Source: an uncultured Erysipelotrichaceae bacterium (GTDB taxonomy: Bacteria > Bacillota_I > Bacilli_A > Erysipelotrichales > Erysipelotrichaceae). From it: a stretch of 37,675 nt of DNA. Below are positions 24,723-32,665 of this stretch, one piece after another (position 1 is the first letter of the stretch; each line of letters starts with the position of its first letter). Below the pieces are notes generated by a model. That model saw only the letters and a program-made list of their open reading frames with translations. It did not search any database and was not told the DNA's origin. The stretch spans positions 1 to 37,675 of the forward strand of contig OMXA01000017.1 in NCBI GenBank assembly GCA_900314905.1, written 5' to 3'. A program made the position numbers and the translations under genes.

Positions 24723-24812
24723 CTAGCGGAACATGGTCATAACCATGCTGAAAATGACAATGACCACCATCACCAGCATGAAGTTCCGCATCGCTTTCTT
24801 CTTTCTGTTCAT
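24723..24812 (-). CDS. 29-residue single-helix membrane peptide
   Basis: A short ORF that encodes a basic N-terminus (MNRKKKAMRN), one Met/Val-rich hydrophobic helix of about 17 residues and a C-terminal Arg. GGGAGG stands 6 nt before the ATG, a strong ribosome site. A TAGAAT box (24839-24844, minus) lies upstream, after the srtB terminator. The stop is 12 nt before the tsaC start, so the two are probably one operon. It resembles in layout the tiny DUF4044-type proteins of Bacillota, but the match is too short to name it. Confidence 0.6.
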   Translation of the reverse strand: MNRKKKAMRNFMLVMVVIVIFSMVMTMFR

Positions 24813-24838
24813 CGGGTTCCTCCCAGAGATGCGGTATT

Positions 24839-24844
24839 ATTCTA
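24839..24844 (-). promoter_or_regulatory. Candidate -10 of the small peptide-tsaC operon
   Basis: TAGAAT on the minus strand between the srtB terminator and the 24812 start. A weak -35 (TGGACG) occurs at about 16-17 nt upstream. Confidence 0.4.
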
Positions 24845-24875
24845 GCATCTTCCCGAAGAACGTCCATTCCCATAG

Positions 24876-24901
24876 AAAAAAGCAGACTTCTCATCTGCTT
24901 T
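24876..24901 (-). terminator. Terminator after srtB
   Basis: AAAGCAGA / TCTGCTTT form an 8-bp stem with a 7-nt loop, followed by T residues on the minus strand. It begins at the srtB stop codon. Confidence 0.85.
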
Positions 24902-25696
24902 TCAGGCAATCTTTGTCAGCTTGCAGAACAATGCATATCTGCCATTATAGGCATCATAGCGGCACGTAGAAAGCGTGACAATCTGATCGCTGTCAGAAAC
25001 CGTCACCTCTGAGGTGAAGGTGGACTGATCGATCTTGTCCTGCACATATGCATGGAATGCTTCCTCACTCTCGAAGCGGATCTGAACATAGCCAGCAGCC
25101 CCATCCGTGAGAATTCCCGCAAACGGCTCCAGCTGATAGATCGCATCCGGAGTCTGCAGGTACAGCAGGGGATGACTGTCATACCAGGCCTGATCCCGAT
25201 ACTTCTCGACATCCGCAAACATCGAGCCATTGCGCATGTGATGCGCATACATCACGGTATTGCGATCCTTGAAGCCAGGCGAATTCGCATAGTCGATGAA
25301 GATACATCCGGAATGATTCACCGTGCCATCGAACAGATGTTCCAGGTAATACTGATTATCCGTTCCCTGGACCACCGGATAATCAATCTCGGAACCCGGC
25401 AGCGTGAGCCATCCGGCAGTATCCGGATTGATTTCAGAGAGCTTTGCGAAATCAGCTCTCGTGACTCCGGAAGGAAGCGGATCCTCTGCTTCTGAGGAAG
25501 CTTCGGGAACTGCTTCGACTGCCGAAGCAAGTTCTGCATATGCATTCTGGCTGTCCCGGTATTCCTTGATGCCGCTAAACAGCTGATAGCCCGAATACCC
25601 AGCCACACACAATGCAGCAATCAGAACAACCTGAAAGAATCTCCTGCCTGCTTTCGTCAGTTTCTTCCTGCCGGATTTCTTCTCTTCTTTCTCCAT
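24902..25696 (-). CDS. srtB: Class B sortase
   Basis: A 264-residue transpeptidase that attaches surface proteins to the wall. After a lysine/arginine-rich cytoplasmic N-terminus there is one transmembrane helix (about 21-37), a Ser/Ala/Glu-rich linker (50-75) and the catalytic domain. The active site is complete: His in YAHHMRNGSMF (about 152), Cys245 in TLSTC and Arg253 in YNGRY. The 'SGCIFIDYAN' and 'LPGSEIDYPVVQG' segments are typical of class B. No LPXTG or NPQTN-type substrate gene is beside it. It follows prmC by 3 nt, so it is transcribed with rpoD/prfA/prmC, an unusual place for a sortase. Confidence 0.93.
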   Translation of the reverse strand: MEKEEKKSGRKKLTKAGRRFFQVVLIAALCVAGYSGYQLFSGIKEYRDSQNAYAELASAVEAVPEASSEAEDPLPSGVTRADFAKLSEINPDTAGWLTLPGSEIDYPVVQGTDNQYYLEHLFDGTVNHSGCIFIDYANSPGFKDRNTVMYAHHMRNGSMFADVEKYRDQAWYDSHPLLYLQTPDAIYQLEPFAGILTDGAAGYVQIRFESEEAFHAYVQDKIDQSTFTSEVTVSDSDQIVTLSTCRYDAYNGRYALFCKLTKIA

Positions 25697-25699
25697 GAA

Positions 25700-26557
25700 T
25701 CAATCCTCAAGCCCGAAATAGACCATTAACATCCGGTCTTTTCCATTCATATCCTTCAGAATCTCAAAACGGGCTTCCGGAAGGCTTTCCCTCAGCAGCG
25801 CACTCATATGTTCCCGCTGATCCCAGCCCATTTCAAATGCCATGAAGGAACGCGGCTTCAGCACCTTGCGGCAGTCATGGAAGATCTTCCGGTAGAAGAA
25901 CAGCCCATCCTCTCCGCCGAACAATGCCACATGCGGCTCAAAGTCAATGACTGACTTCTCCATCTTCTCATGAGCAGGAATATAAGGCGGATTCGAGATC
26001 AGCACATCCAGCTGCACGCCCTGATCGATCAGCGGCTTCAGCATATCTCCGGCTGTGAATTCAATGTCTGCTTCATTCAGCTCTGCATTCTTCCACGCCG
26101 TCTTCAATGCGTCTTCCGAGATATCCGTCGCCCGCATATGAACTCGCGGTTCTTCTTTTGATACCGCAATGGCAATGGCACCGCTGCCCGTTCCGACATC
26201 GGCACACTCGACGGTTCCTTCCGGAAAATACCGATCGATTCTGGATAGAATATGCGCGCAGAGCTCTTCCGTCTCCGGACGAGGAATCAGAACATCTTCG
26301 TTGACGATCATCTTGTAGCCATAGAACCAGGAATACCCGAGCACATGGCTCATCGGCTCCTGGTTCAGAATGCGCTCCATGCCTGCATCAAACGCCTTCT
26401 TCAGATCCTCCGGCATTTCTTCTTCATAATGCAGATACAGATTGTAGCGCTCTTTCTGGCTCAGCTCGACCAGAAAGGCCATCACCGTTTCTTCCGGAAC
26501 ATCATTCTGACTGCACAGTTTCTCATAATGGCGTACTGCTTCTGAAAAAGTCGTCAT
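25700..26557 (-). CDS. prmC: Release factor glutamine methyltransferase PrmC
   Basis: A 285-residue N5-glutamine methyltransferase for the GGQ motif of release factors. The AdoMet loop DVGTGSGAIAI (about 120-130) and the catalytic NPPY (189-192) are intact. It begins with the helical N-terminal domain (VLGYSWFYG, LIPRPETE). The ATG overlaps the prfA stop as ATGA and GGAAG lies 7 nt upstream, the usual prfA-prmC coupling. Confidence 0.97.
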   Translation of the reverse strand: MTTFSEAVRHYEKLCSQNDVPEETVMAFLVELSQKERYNLYLHYEEEMPEDLKKAFDAGMERILNQEPMSHVLGYSWFYGYKMIVNEDVLIPRPETEELCAHILSRIDRYFPEGTVECADVGTGSGAIAIAVSKEEPRVHMRATDISEDALKTAWKNAELNEADIEFTAGDMLKPLIDQGVQLDVLISNPPYIPAHEKMEKSVIDFEPHVALFGGEDGLFFYRKIFHDCRKVLKPRSFMAFEMGWDQREHMSALLRESLPEARFEILKDMNGKDRMLMVYFGLED

Positions 26558-27645
26558 GCGCTTTCTTCCTGCTCCAGTTTCTGCTTATCATCTGCCGCCT
26601 GCAATGCCGCAATGATATCATCCAGCTTTCCTTCCATGACCCGATCAAGCTGTGTGATCGTGAACCCGATCCGATGATCCGTAACCCGGTTCTGCGGGTA
26701 GTTGTAAGTTCTGATCTTCTCGGAACGATCGCCGGTACCGATCTTTGCCCGGCGGATCTTTCCCGCTTCTTCTTCTTTTTCTTTCTTCAGTTCTTCATAA
26801 ACCCTTGCCCGGATCAGCCGCATTGCCGTCTCCCGGTTTTCGATCTGCGATCTGCCCTCCTGGCAGTTCACGGTGATTCCGGTAGGCACATGCACGATTC
26901 TGACTGCAGAATCTGTTTTGTTGATATGCTGTCCGCCAGCCCCGGAAGCACGATGGGTCTCGATCGTCAGATCCTTCGGATCAATCTCGATATCTGCTTC
27001 TTCTGCCTCCGGCTGAGCAAGCACAGTGGCAGTACTCGTCTGGATTCTTCCCTGAGACTCCGTCTTCGGAACCCGCTGCACCCGATGCGCCCCGGACTCA
27101 TACTTCAGAAATTTATAGACATCCGTTCCCTTGATCTCGAAGATGATCTGGCTGAATCCGCCTGCCTCACTCGCAGAAGCCTCCATGACTTCCACCTTCC
27201 AGCCCCTGGATTCCGCATACTTCGTATACATGCGGTACAGATCACCGGCAAAGATATTGCCTTCATCTCCGCCTGCACCGCCGCGGATCTCCATGATCAC
27301 ATCATGATCATCATCCGGATCTTCCGGAATCAGGAGATGCCGGATATGTTCCAGCAGCGCATCCCGTTTCGGAATGCATTCCTCCAGCTCTTCGGCTGCC
27401 ATCGCTCCCAGCTCCGGATCCTCTTCTTTCCTCATCTCTTCTGCCTGTTCGATTCTGGCATCGAGATCCTGAAGCGTATGCCACGCTTCCACCCGGGACT
27501 CCAGTCTTGCCTGTTCCTTGGCGAGTCTGGTCATCTCTTTCGGATCCTGCAGTACTTCCTCTGAAACCAGAAGATCGCTGACCTCCTGGCTCCGCTTCTC
27601 AATCGCTGCTAGTTTCTTATGAATTGCTTCGATATTCATCGTCAT
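26554..27645 (-). CDS. prfA: Peptide chain release factor 1
   Basis: A 363-residue class I release factor reading UAA and UAG. The catalytic GGQ is at 237-239 (GAGGQHINKTDS) and the codon-recognition PxT motif reads PKT (193-195). EIRGGAGGDE and RTYNYPQNRVTDHRI are also present. Start codons at 27645 or 27639 are both possible; GGAG is 4 nt and 10 nt from them. It is 71 nt after rpoD with no clear terminator or promoter between, so it is probably read through from rpoD. In this window UAA, UAG and UGA are all used as stops. Confidence 0.97.
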   Translation of the reverse strand: MTMNIEAIHKKLAAIEKRSQEVSDLLVSEEVLQDPKEMTRLAKEQARLESRVEAWHTLQDLDARIEQAEEMRKEEDPELGAMAAEELEECIPKRDALLEHIRHLLIPEDPDDDHDVIMEIRGGAGGDEGNIFAGDLYRMYTKYAESRGWKVEVMEASASEAGGFSQIIFEIKGTDVYKFLKYESGAHRVQRVPKTESQGRIQTSTATVLAQPEAEEADIEIDPKDLTIETHRASGAGGQHINKTDSAVRIVHVPTGITVNCQEGRSQIENRETAMRLIRARVYEELKKEKEEEAGKIRRAKIGTGDRSEKIRTYNYPQNRVTDHRIGFTITQLDRVMEGKLDDIIAALQAADDKQKLEQEESA

Positions 27646-27716
27646 TTTTCTCCTTTGTACTCATTCTCTATGCAAGCAAGAAAAACGCTACCGATGAAAT
27701 GCCTCCTGAATCCGCA

Positions 27717-28886
27717 TCAGTTTCTCCAATCCCGGAAATCCGACTTCATTGCATAATTCCGGTTCAGCTTGCGCAGGGCCTTGGACTCAATCTGCCGGAT
27801 CCTTTCCCGCGTCACATCGCATTCCCTGCCGACTTCTTCCAGCGTCTTCGGCCGGCCGTCATCCAGACCGAACCGCATCCGGAGAATCTTCTGCTCCCGA
27901 TCGCTCAGCGTCGATAAGATCTTATCCATCGCTTCCTTCAGGAACTGATTATTCGCATATTCCTGCGGATTGATCGAAGACTTATCTTCAATGAAATCCG
28001 AAAGCGTTGAATTCTCCTCTTCTCCTGCCGGTGTCTCCAGAGAAACCGGATCCTGGGAAATCTTCATGACTTCTTCCACTTTCTTCGGGGTCATGTCTTC
28101 CAGCTTCGCAGCAATCTCTTCATAAGAAGGCTCACGTCCAAGTTCCTGCACGAGCTGCTTCTCAACCCTTCTCACTTTCATGATCTGTTCGCCCATATGC
28201 ACCGGCAGCCGGATATCCCTTGACTGATCCGCAATTGCCCGGATCATTGACTGCTGAATCCACCACGTCGCATACGTGCTGAACCGGAAGCCCTTCGTAT
28301 AGTCGAACTTATCTACAGCCCGCATCAGTCCCATATTGCCTTCCTGAATCAGATCCTGAAACGAAAGACCGCGCTTCACATAGCGCTTGGCAATCGATAC
28401 CACAAGCCGCAGATTGCTCGAAATCAGCTTCTGTCTCGCTTCTTCATCGCCCTCTTTTGCCCGCTTGGCAACCGCCACTTCTTCCTCTGGCGTCAGCAGC
28501 GGGATCGAGCCGATCTCCTGCAGATAAAGCTTTACCGAATCAGACGTATGAAAACGACGGGAAGTCTCAATATAAGGATCCGGGCTATCCGGCTCCTCTT
28601 CCTTCTCTTCCGCTTCTTCGTCTTCTGCCTCTTCCTCAGCTTCCTCTGACTCTTCTTCTGCTTCTTCGCTTTCTTCCTTCAGTTCTTCCGGAAGCTGCCC
28701 GACCAGAATATCATGCTCGCTGCACCAGTCAAACAGCTCATCCAGATCTTCTTCAGAAAGCTTCAGTTTCTGAGCCCTCTCCTGAATCTGCCCCTGGTCG
28801 ATCTCTTCGCCGGCCTCGCTCCTCAGGAGCAGTTCTTTTTTCAGCTCCTCCAGAGAAGCAATTTCATTTTTTTCTTTCCCTGCCAT
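27717..28886 (-). CDS. rpoD: Primary sigma factor RpoD (SigA)
   Basis: A 389-residue housekeeping sigma factor. Region 1.1 begins the protein; a run of mostly Glu (about 66-100) separates it from region 1.2 ([15 protein letters not shown]). Region 2 has [24 protein letters not shown] and the -10 reading [17 protein letters not shown]. Region 4 has the helix-turn-helix [22 protein letters not shown] is 7 nt from the ATG. In most Bacillota rpoD follows dnaG; dnaG is absent from the neighbourhood here. Recognition of TTGACA/TATAAT-like sequences fits the promoters seen in this window. Confidence 0.98.
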   Translation of the reverse strand: MAGKEKNEIASLEELKKELLLRSEAGEEIDQGQIQERAQKLKLSEEDLDELFDWCSEHDILVGQLPEELKEESEEAEEESEEAEEEAEDEEAEEKEEEPDSPDPYIETSRRFHTSDSVKLYLQEIGSIPLLTPEEEVAVAKRAKEGDEEARQKLISSNLRLVVSIAKRYVKRGLSFQDLIQEGNMGLMRAVDKFDYTKGFRFSTYATWWIQQSMIRAIADQSRDIRLPVHMGEQIMKVRRVEKQLVQELGREPSYEEIAAKLEDMTPKKVEEVMKISQDPVSLETPAGEEENSTLSDFIEDKSSINPQEYANNQFLKEAMDKILSTLSDREQKILRMRFGLDDGRPKTLEEVGRECDVTRERIRQIESKALRKLNRNYAMKSDFRDWRN

Positions 28887-28931
28887 GCAAACTCCTCCAG
28901 CTCATGTATCACATCAGAAGCTCTTGTCATC

Positions 28932-28940
28932 ATTCTAACA
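28932..28940 (-). promoter_or_regulatory. Extended -10 promoter of rpoD
   Basis: The minus strand reads TGTTAGAAT, a TGn extended -10. The leader is about 40 nt, with the GGAGGAG site at its end. The -35 is weak. Confidence 0.55.
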
Positions 28941-28986
28941 TAAGAAACAGAAACACTGATTTCCCCCGGGAAGAGGGTACCAGTCC

Positions 28987-29610
28987 CTACTGCGGAAGCC
29001 GCTTTGAAAAAATCTTCAGATACCAGCCAGAACAGAGATACGCAATGAGCGCAGCTCCGATCACAAACCAGAACATTGTCGAACCGGAAAGACTGCCTCC
29101 GGAAACACTCACCAGAATCAGGGGAAGAACCCGAAGCACCACACAAAGCAGCGTGATCGGAAGCTCTGCCAGTGCCAGCCGCCAGGCATTATCCAGATGC
29201 CTGGCGAACGGATTCTCATACCTTGCAAACAGAACCACCAGCCACGAATACACGCTGACCGCAGCAACGTCAATCAGAAACAGCATCGATAATACGGAAT
29301 TCCCATAGCCATCCCGAACAGCGGAATACGCAATCACCTGAACCCCGGCAATCATTGCAAAAGCCAGCTCGACCGGCAGACTTTTCACGAAATTCTTCCC
29401 GAAGAACGAAAAGTACTCCGTGATCGTACGATCATCTTTTCCCTCATGAAGATGGAACATCATGTGATACATGCTCGCCGTCGCATCCGCAATCGTCACG
29501 ACTGGAATACACGTCAATAGAAACAGGATATTCACGAGAATCAGATCCGTGATCCTGGCAAGCACTCCATTCACCTTCCGATTGGTGAGAAGATTACTGT
29601 CCTTTTCCAT
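28987..29610 (-). CDS. DUF624 (YesL-like) membrane protein
   Basis: A 207-residue protein with four to five transmembrane segments. The start, NRKVNGVLARITDLILVNILFLLTCIPVVTIADATASMYHM, is the DUF624/YesL signature. These proteins usually lie beside ABC sugar importers or their regulators, but none is present here. The ATG at 29610 follows GGAGAGG by 2-6 nt and overlaps the end of the preceding gene by 17 nt; the longer frame to 29673 is within it. Function is unknown. Confidence 0.85.
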   Translation of the reverse strand: MEKDSNLLTNRKVNGVLARITDLILVNILFLLTCIPVVTIADATASMYHMMFHLHEGKDDRTITEYFSFFGKNFVKSLPVELAFAMIAGVQVIAYSAVRDGYGNSVLSMLFLIDVAAVSVYSWLVVLFARYENPFARHLDNAWRLALAELPITLLCVVLRVLPLILVSVSGGSLSGSTMFWFVIGAALIAYLCSGWYLKIFSKRLPQ

Positions 29611-30232
29611 ATTCCTCTCCTGCAAGCTGATCCAGAATCGCAGGAATCGCTTCTGCTTTTCCAGTCTCTGCAAAGAATCCGATCACCGGATCCTCCATTC
29701 CATTCTCTTCTGCAAATGCAGTATTGCAAAGCGAATACCCGCAGGGGGCAAGCTCTCCCTTTCCCGGATCCGTATCGCCATTGTCAAGAACCAGGGGACC
29801 CCGGTAAGACTGCAGCCGATCATCCTGAACAGCATTGCTGAGATCCATGAAATACCCATACCCCGCCAGCACTTCAAACGTTTCTTCCGGGGCAATCAGC
29901 GCGTCCAGGCTGCCAGCAGAACTCAGAGTGCTGAGGGCAAGCAGGTCCTGCTCGCTTTCTGCCTGATACCCGCTGGTCACCGATACCTTCGCGTCTGTTC
30001 CTAAGGCTTTCTGAAGTGCCTGTTCCAGCACCGCAGTCTCTTCCTCGTTCAGCGCTTCATTGCATACCGCAGCAGAATACGCATTTTCCGATGGATGACG
30101 GACGGAATAGACCGCATAGACCACAAAGAGAATACCGCAGAGAACCACCAGCACCTTCTCTGGATCATAGTCTTTAAACTGCTGCAGCTTCTGCCGCAGG
30201 TTCAGATTCTCATGATTCTCTGAAGAAGACAT
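29594..30232 (-). CDS. Membrane-anchored extracellular protein, unknown function
   Basis: 212 residues: a charged cytoplasmic N-terminus (MSSSENHENLNLRQKLQQF), one transmembrane helix (about 27-45) and an exported part of about 165 residues. The exported part contains acidic helices, then a domain with DALIAPEETFEVLAGYGYFMDLSN, which resembles the way extracellular solute-binding proteins handle 'residue x is a ligand-proof loop', although the similarity is not enough to name it. It overlaps the DUF624 gene, so the two are probably one functional unit. There is no SD, but an excellent promoter ends 6 nt before the ATG. Confidence 0.7.
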   Translation of the reverse strand: MSSSENHENLNLRQKLQQFKDYDPEKVLVVLCGILFVVYAVYSVRHPSENAYSAAVCNEALNEEETAVLEQALQKALGTDAKVSVTSGYQAESEQDLLALSTLSSAGSLDALIAPEETFEVLAGYGYFMDLSNAVQDDRLQSYRGPLVLDNGDTDPGKGELAPCGYSLCNTAFAEENGMEDPVIGFFAETGKAEAIPAILDQLAGEEYGKGQ

Positions 30233-30238
30233 ATCATC

Positions 30239-30267
30239 ATTTTATGACAGACCGCGCATGGATTCAA
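30239..30267 (-). promoter_or_regulatory. Promoter of the 30232 gene (leaderless geometry)
   Basis: On the minus strand TTGAAT (30262-30267) and TAAAAT (30239-30244) are separated by 17 nt; the -10 ends 6 nt before the ATG. The predicted start of transcription is the A of the start codon. Confidence 0.7.
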
Positions 30268-30282
30268 ACCTATGGCCATAAG

Positions 30283-30332
30283 AAAAGGCTGCAGCCATTC
30301 CCTTTGCAGGAAACATGCCGCAGCCGCTTTTC
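30283..30332 (-). terminator. Terminator after rpmE
   Basis: A large hairpin with AAAAGCGGCTGC on one arm and GCAGCCTTTTC on the other (minus strand), ending in a T-rich run. It begins 9 nt after the rpmE stop. Confidence 0.8.
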
Positions 30333-30340
30333 TTTCCTTG

Positions 30341-30547
30341 TTACTTTCCGAGTCCGTACTTCTTGTTGAACTTCTCAACACGGCCCTGAGCCTGTGCGAA
30401 TCTCTGACGTCCGGTGTAGAACGGATGGCAGTTGGAGCAGGTATCAACCTTGATTTCCTTCAGGGTGGATCCTGTTTCAAATTCAGAACCGCAGCTCGTG
30501 CAGACTACCTTGCACTTGTAGTACTTCGGATGGATATCCTTCTTCAT
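30341..30547 (-). CDS. rpmE: 50S ribosomal protein L31 (zinc form)
   Basis: A 68-residue large-subunit protein. Cysteines 16 and 19 (CTSC) and 37 and 40 (CSNC) form a zinc ribbon, marking the C+ type used when zinc is sufficient. It ends in [14 protein letters not shown] lies 9 nt before the ATG. It has its own strong promoter and terminator. In Bacillus rpmE also lies downstream of murAB and rho, and upstream of prfA. Confidence 0.98.
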   Translation of the reverse strand: MKKDIHPKYYKCKVVCTSCGSEFETGSTLKEIKVDTCSNCHPFYTGRQRFAQAQGRVEKFNKKYGLGK

Positions 30548-30600
30548 GTTCTTCTTCTCCCTTCGTGCCTTAAGCCTCTATGCGTGCTTAAAGAAAGTGC
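30548..30600 (-). promoter_or_regulatory. rpmE leader with a hairpin (candidate L31 leader)
   Basis: The predicted 53-nt leader holds an imperfect hairpin: CTTTAAGC (30593-30586, minus) with GCTTAAGG (30575-30568) and a 10-nt loop, 7 of 8 paired. The ribosome site follows about 10 nt later. Autoregulatory L31 leaders are known in several phyla, so this may be one; the match to any published consensus could not be tested here. Confidence 0.45.
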
Positions 30601-30606
30601 CCTCAT

Positions 30607-30635
30607 AATATAACATACGCGGAATAACCAGGCAA
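30607..30635 (-). promoter_or_regulatory. Promoter of rpmE
   Basis: Minus-strand TTGCCT (30630-30635) and TATATT (30607-30612) at 17-nt spacing, with an extended TG one base before the -10. The -35 lies 12 nt from the end of murA. Confidence 0.8.
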
Positions 30636-30646
30636 GAATGATTTTC

Positions 30647-31906
30647 CTAGTCAATCTGTGCACGGCAGATGACGCCGCCAAGTGCCTCCAGCTTGCCATC
30701 GATATTATCGTAGCCCCGGTCGATGTGATACACATCATGAATCTCCGTGACCCCTTCTGCAAGCAGCCCGGCAATCACCAGCGATGCACCGCAGCGAAGA
30801 TCGGTTGCCGTGACCTTATCGCCATATAATTTCGAAGGCCCGTGAATCACCGCCATGCCGCTGCCGATTTCGATATCCGCTCCCATCCGCTGCAGCTCCA
30901 GGCAGTGCTTGAAGCGCTCCGTATAGATGGTATCCGTCACCTGGCTGACTCCTTCTGCCTGGGTCAGAAGCGGAGTCAGCGGCTGCTGCAGGTCCGTCGC
31001 AAAGCCCGGATACGGCTTCGTCGTCACATCAATGCCATGCATATGGTCCGCATGCCGCACGAGGATGCTGTCGACCCCGATCTCCATATCCACGCCCATT
31101 TCCTGAAGCTTCGAGGTCAGTGCCTCAATATGCTTCGGGATCACATTGCAGATCCGCATCTCATCCGCGCAGGCCGCCGCCATGATCACGAATGTTCCTG
31201 CCTCAATCCGATCCGGAATGATCTCATGGAAACAGCCTCCGAGATGCTTCACGCCATCAATCGTGATGACCCCGGTACCGGCACCGCGCACATTTGCCCC
31301 CATCTTGTTGAGCAATGTCGCCACATCGATGATCTCCGGCTCCTTAGCCGCATTCTCGATGATCGTTCTGCCTTCTGCATAGACTGCGGCCATCATGATG
31401 TTGATCGTTGCCCCGACTGAAGAGATATCAAGGAAGATCTTTGCCCCATGCAGATGATCTGCCTTGATCGTATAGCAGCCCCGATCATACTCCACAGAAG
31501 CTCCAAGCGCCTCAAATCCTTTGATATGCAGATCGATCGGCCGCGGCCCGAGATAGCAGCCGCCTGGCATCTTCATGCGCACATAGCCATACTTGCCAAG
31601 CAGAGCTCCCATGAAATAATAAGAAGCCCTGAGCCTGGTCACGACATCCGTGTCCAGATCTGTATTCTTCATATGCGAAGGATCAATGATCAGATGATCA
31701 TTCTTCTCAATCACATCAACATTCAGAATCCTGAGAATCTCAGAAAGAGATTCCACATCTGCAATTCCCGGAACCCCGACAATCGTTACCGGTCCCTCCG
31801 CAAGAACTGCGGCCGGAATCAGCGCCACCGTCGCATTCTTCGATCCCGATACGGTGACTTTCCCCTTCAGCCGTCTGCCGCCTTCTATTCTGATAACTTC
31901 CTGCAT
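30647..31906 (-). CDS. murA: UDP-N-acetylglucosamine 1-carboxyvinyltransferase MurA
   Basis: A 419-residue enzyme that adds enolpyruvate from PEP to UDP-GlcNAc, the first committed peptidoglycan step. The fosfomycin-target cysteine is Cys117 in MPGGCYLGPRPIDLH. KNATVALIPAAV at the start and RCGASLVIAGLLAEG near the end are family blocks. The synteny with fba upstream and rpmE downstream identifies it with the Bacillus murAB (murZ) locus rather than murAA. GGGAGG is 5 nt from the ATG and the start abuts the HAD phosphatase stop. Confidence 0.97.
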   Translation of the reverse strand: MQEVIRIEGGRRLKGKVTVSGSKNATVALIPAAVLAEGPVTIVGVPGIADVESLSEILRILNVDVIEKNDHLIIDPSHMKNTDLDTDVVTRLRASYYFMGALLGKYGYVRMKMPGGCYLGPRPIDLHIKGFEALGASVEYDRGCYTIKADHLHGAKIFLDISSVGATINIMMAAVYAEGRTIIENAAKEPEIIDVATLLNKMGANVRGAGTGVITIDGVKHLGGCFHEIIPDRIEAGTFVIMAAACADEMRICNVIPKHIEALTSKLQEMGVDMEIGVDSILVRHADHMHGIDVTTKPYPGFATDLQQPLTPLLTQAEGVSQVTDTIYTERFKHCLELQRMGADIEIGSGMAVIHGPSKLYGDKVTATDLRCGASLVIAGLLAEGVTEIHDVYHIDRGYDNIDGKLEALGGVICRAQID

Positions 31907-32554
31907 TCAATCCTCCCTGCGGACGATCTCCACCATTTTCCAGGCATCCTCAGCCAATTCATCTGCCTGGCTCTGATCAATCCGGAATCCTGTTTCCCGG
32001 CGTGCGATCACCAGCATTCCTGCCCTTTTTCCTGCTTCGATCCCGGCCGGACTGTCTTCATATACCGCACATTCCTCCGGTTTCATGCCCAGTGCCTCTG
32101 CCGCTTTCAGATACGTTTCCGGATCAGGCTTCTGATGAGCGACATCCTCGGCACTGATCACCTGATCGAAGAGATCCCGGATCTCCATCTCGCCTAAAGC
32201 CCGCTCTACCGATGCCTTCGGAGAAGACGAGCAGCAGGCAAGTCTGATGCCGGAGTGATGAAGCGCTTCGAACGCCTCTTTCACACCCGGAAACCGGATC
32301 GCCCGGTAATTCACCGGATGGGCCAGGTAATACGCATCCGCAGTCTGCCTGAGCTGTTCCTCAGACACTGCTCCCATCAAGAGACCGGTCATGATCCGAT
32401 ACGTTTCCTGCATCGAAGTACCGATCACCGCATGCAGTGCAGAGTCCGGTCCATGATACCCAAGCTGGCGCATGATTGCAATCGTCTGCCTCATATAAGC
32501 CCGCTCGCTATCGCATAAAACGCCATCCATATCCGAAAGAACCGCTCTGATCAT
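31907..32554 (-). CDS. HAD-superfamily phosphatase, beta-phosphoglucomutase-like
   Basis: A 215-residue HAD subfamily IA protein. Motif I is DMDGVLCDSE (Asp8 nucleophile, Asp10), motif II CSSSPKAS, motif III KPDPETY with the Lys, and motif IV YEDSPAGIEAGKRAGM. The cap domain has the four-helix form of beta-phosphoglucomutase/sugar-phosphate phosphatases. The substrate is not clear. There is no SD; a promoter TTGGAA-N17-TAGAAT gives a leader of about 10 nt. It is co-transcribed with murA. Confidence 0.87.
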   Translation of the reverse strand: MIRAVLSDMDGVLCDSERAYMRQTIAIMRQLGYHGPDSALHAVIGTSMQETYRIMTGLLMGAVSEEQLRQTADAYYLAHPVNYRAIRFPGVKEAFEALHHSGIRLACCSSSPKASVERALGEMEIRDLFDQVISAEDVAHQKPDPETYLKAAEALGMKPEECAVYEDSPAGIEAGKRAGMLVIARRETGFRIDQSQADELAEDAWKMVEIVRRED

Positions 32555-32571
32555 ACTATTGCCCGAGGCTT

Positions 32572-32600
32572 ATTCTACTTGATTTCCTCAGCTTTTCCAA
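32572..32600 (-). promoter_or_regulatory. Promoter of the HAD-murA operon
   Basis: Minus-strand TTGGAA (32595-32600) and TAGAAT (32572-32577) with a 17-nt spacer. The predicted leader before the ATG is only about 10 nt. Confidence 0.65.
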
Positions 32601-32604
32601 CAAA

Positions 32605-32637
32605 GCGAAGAGAACGCCCCGGCAGAACACCGGGGCG
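32605..32637 (-). terminator. Terminator after fba
   Basis: CGCCCCGG / CCGGGGCG, an 8-bp G-C stem with a 7-nt loop, followed on the minus strand by TTCTCTTC. The T-tract is weak, but the stem is strong. Confidence 0.75.
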
Positions 32638-32665
32638 CTCAGAAACATCATGATTTCAGAACTGA

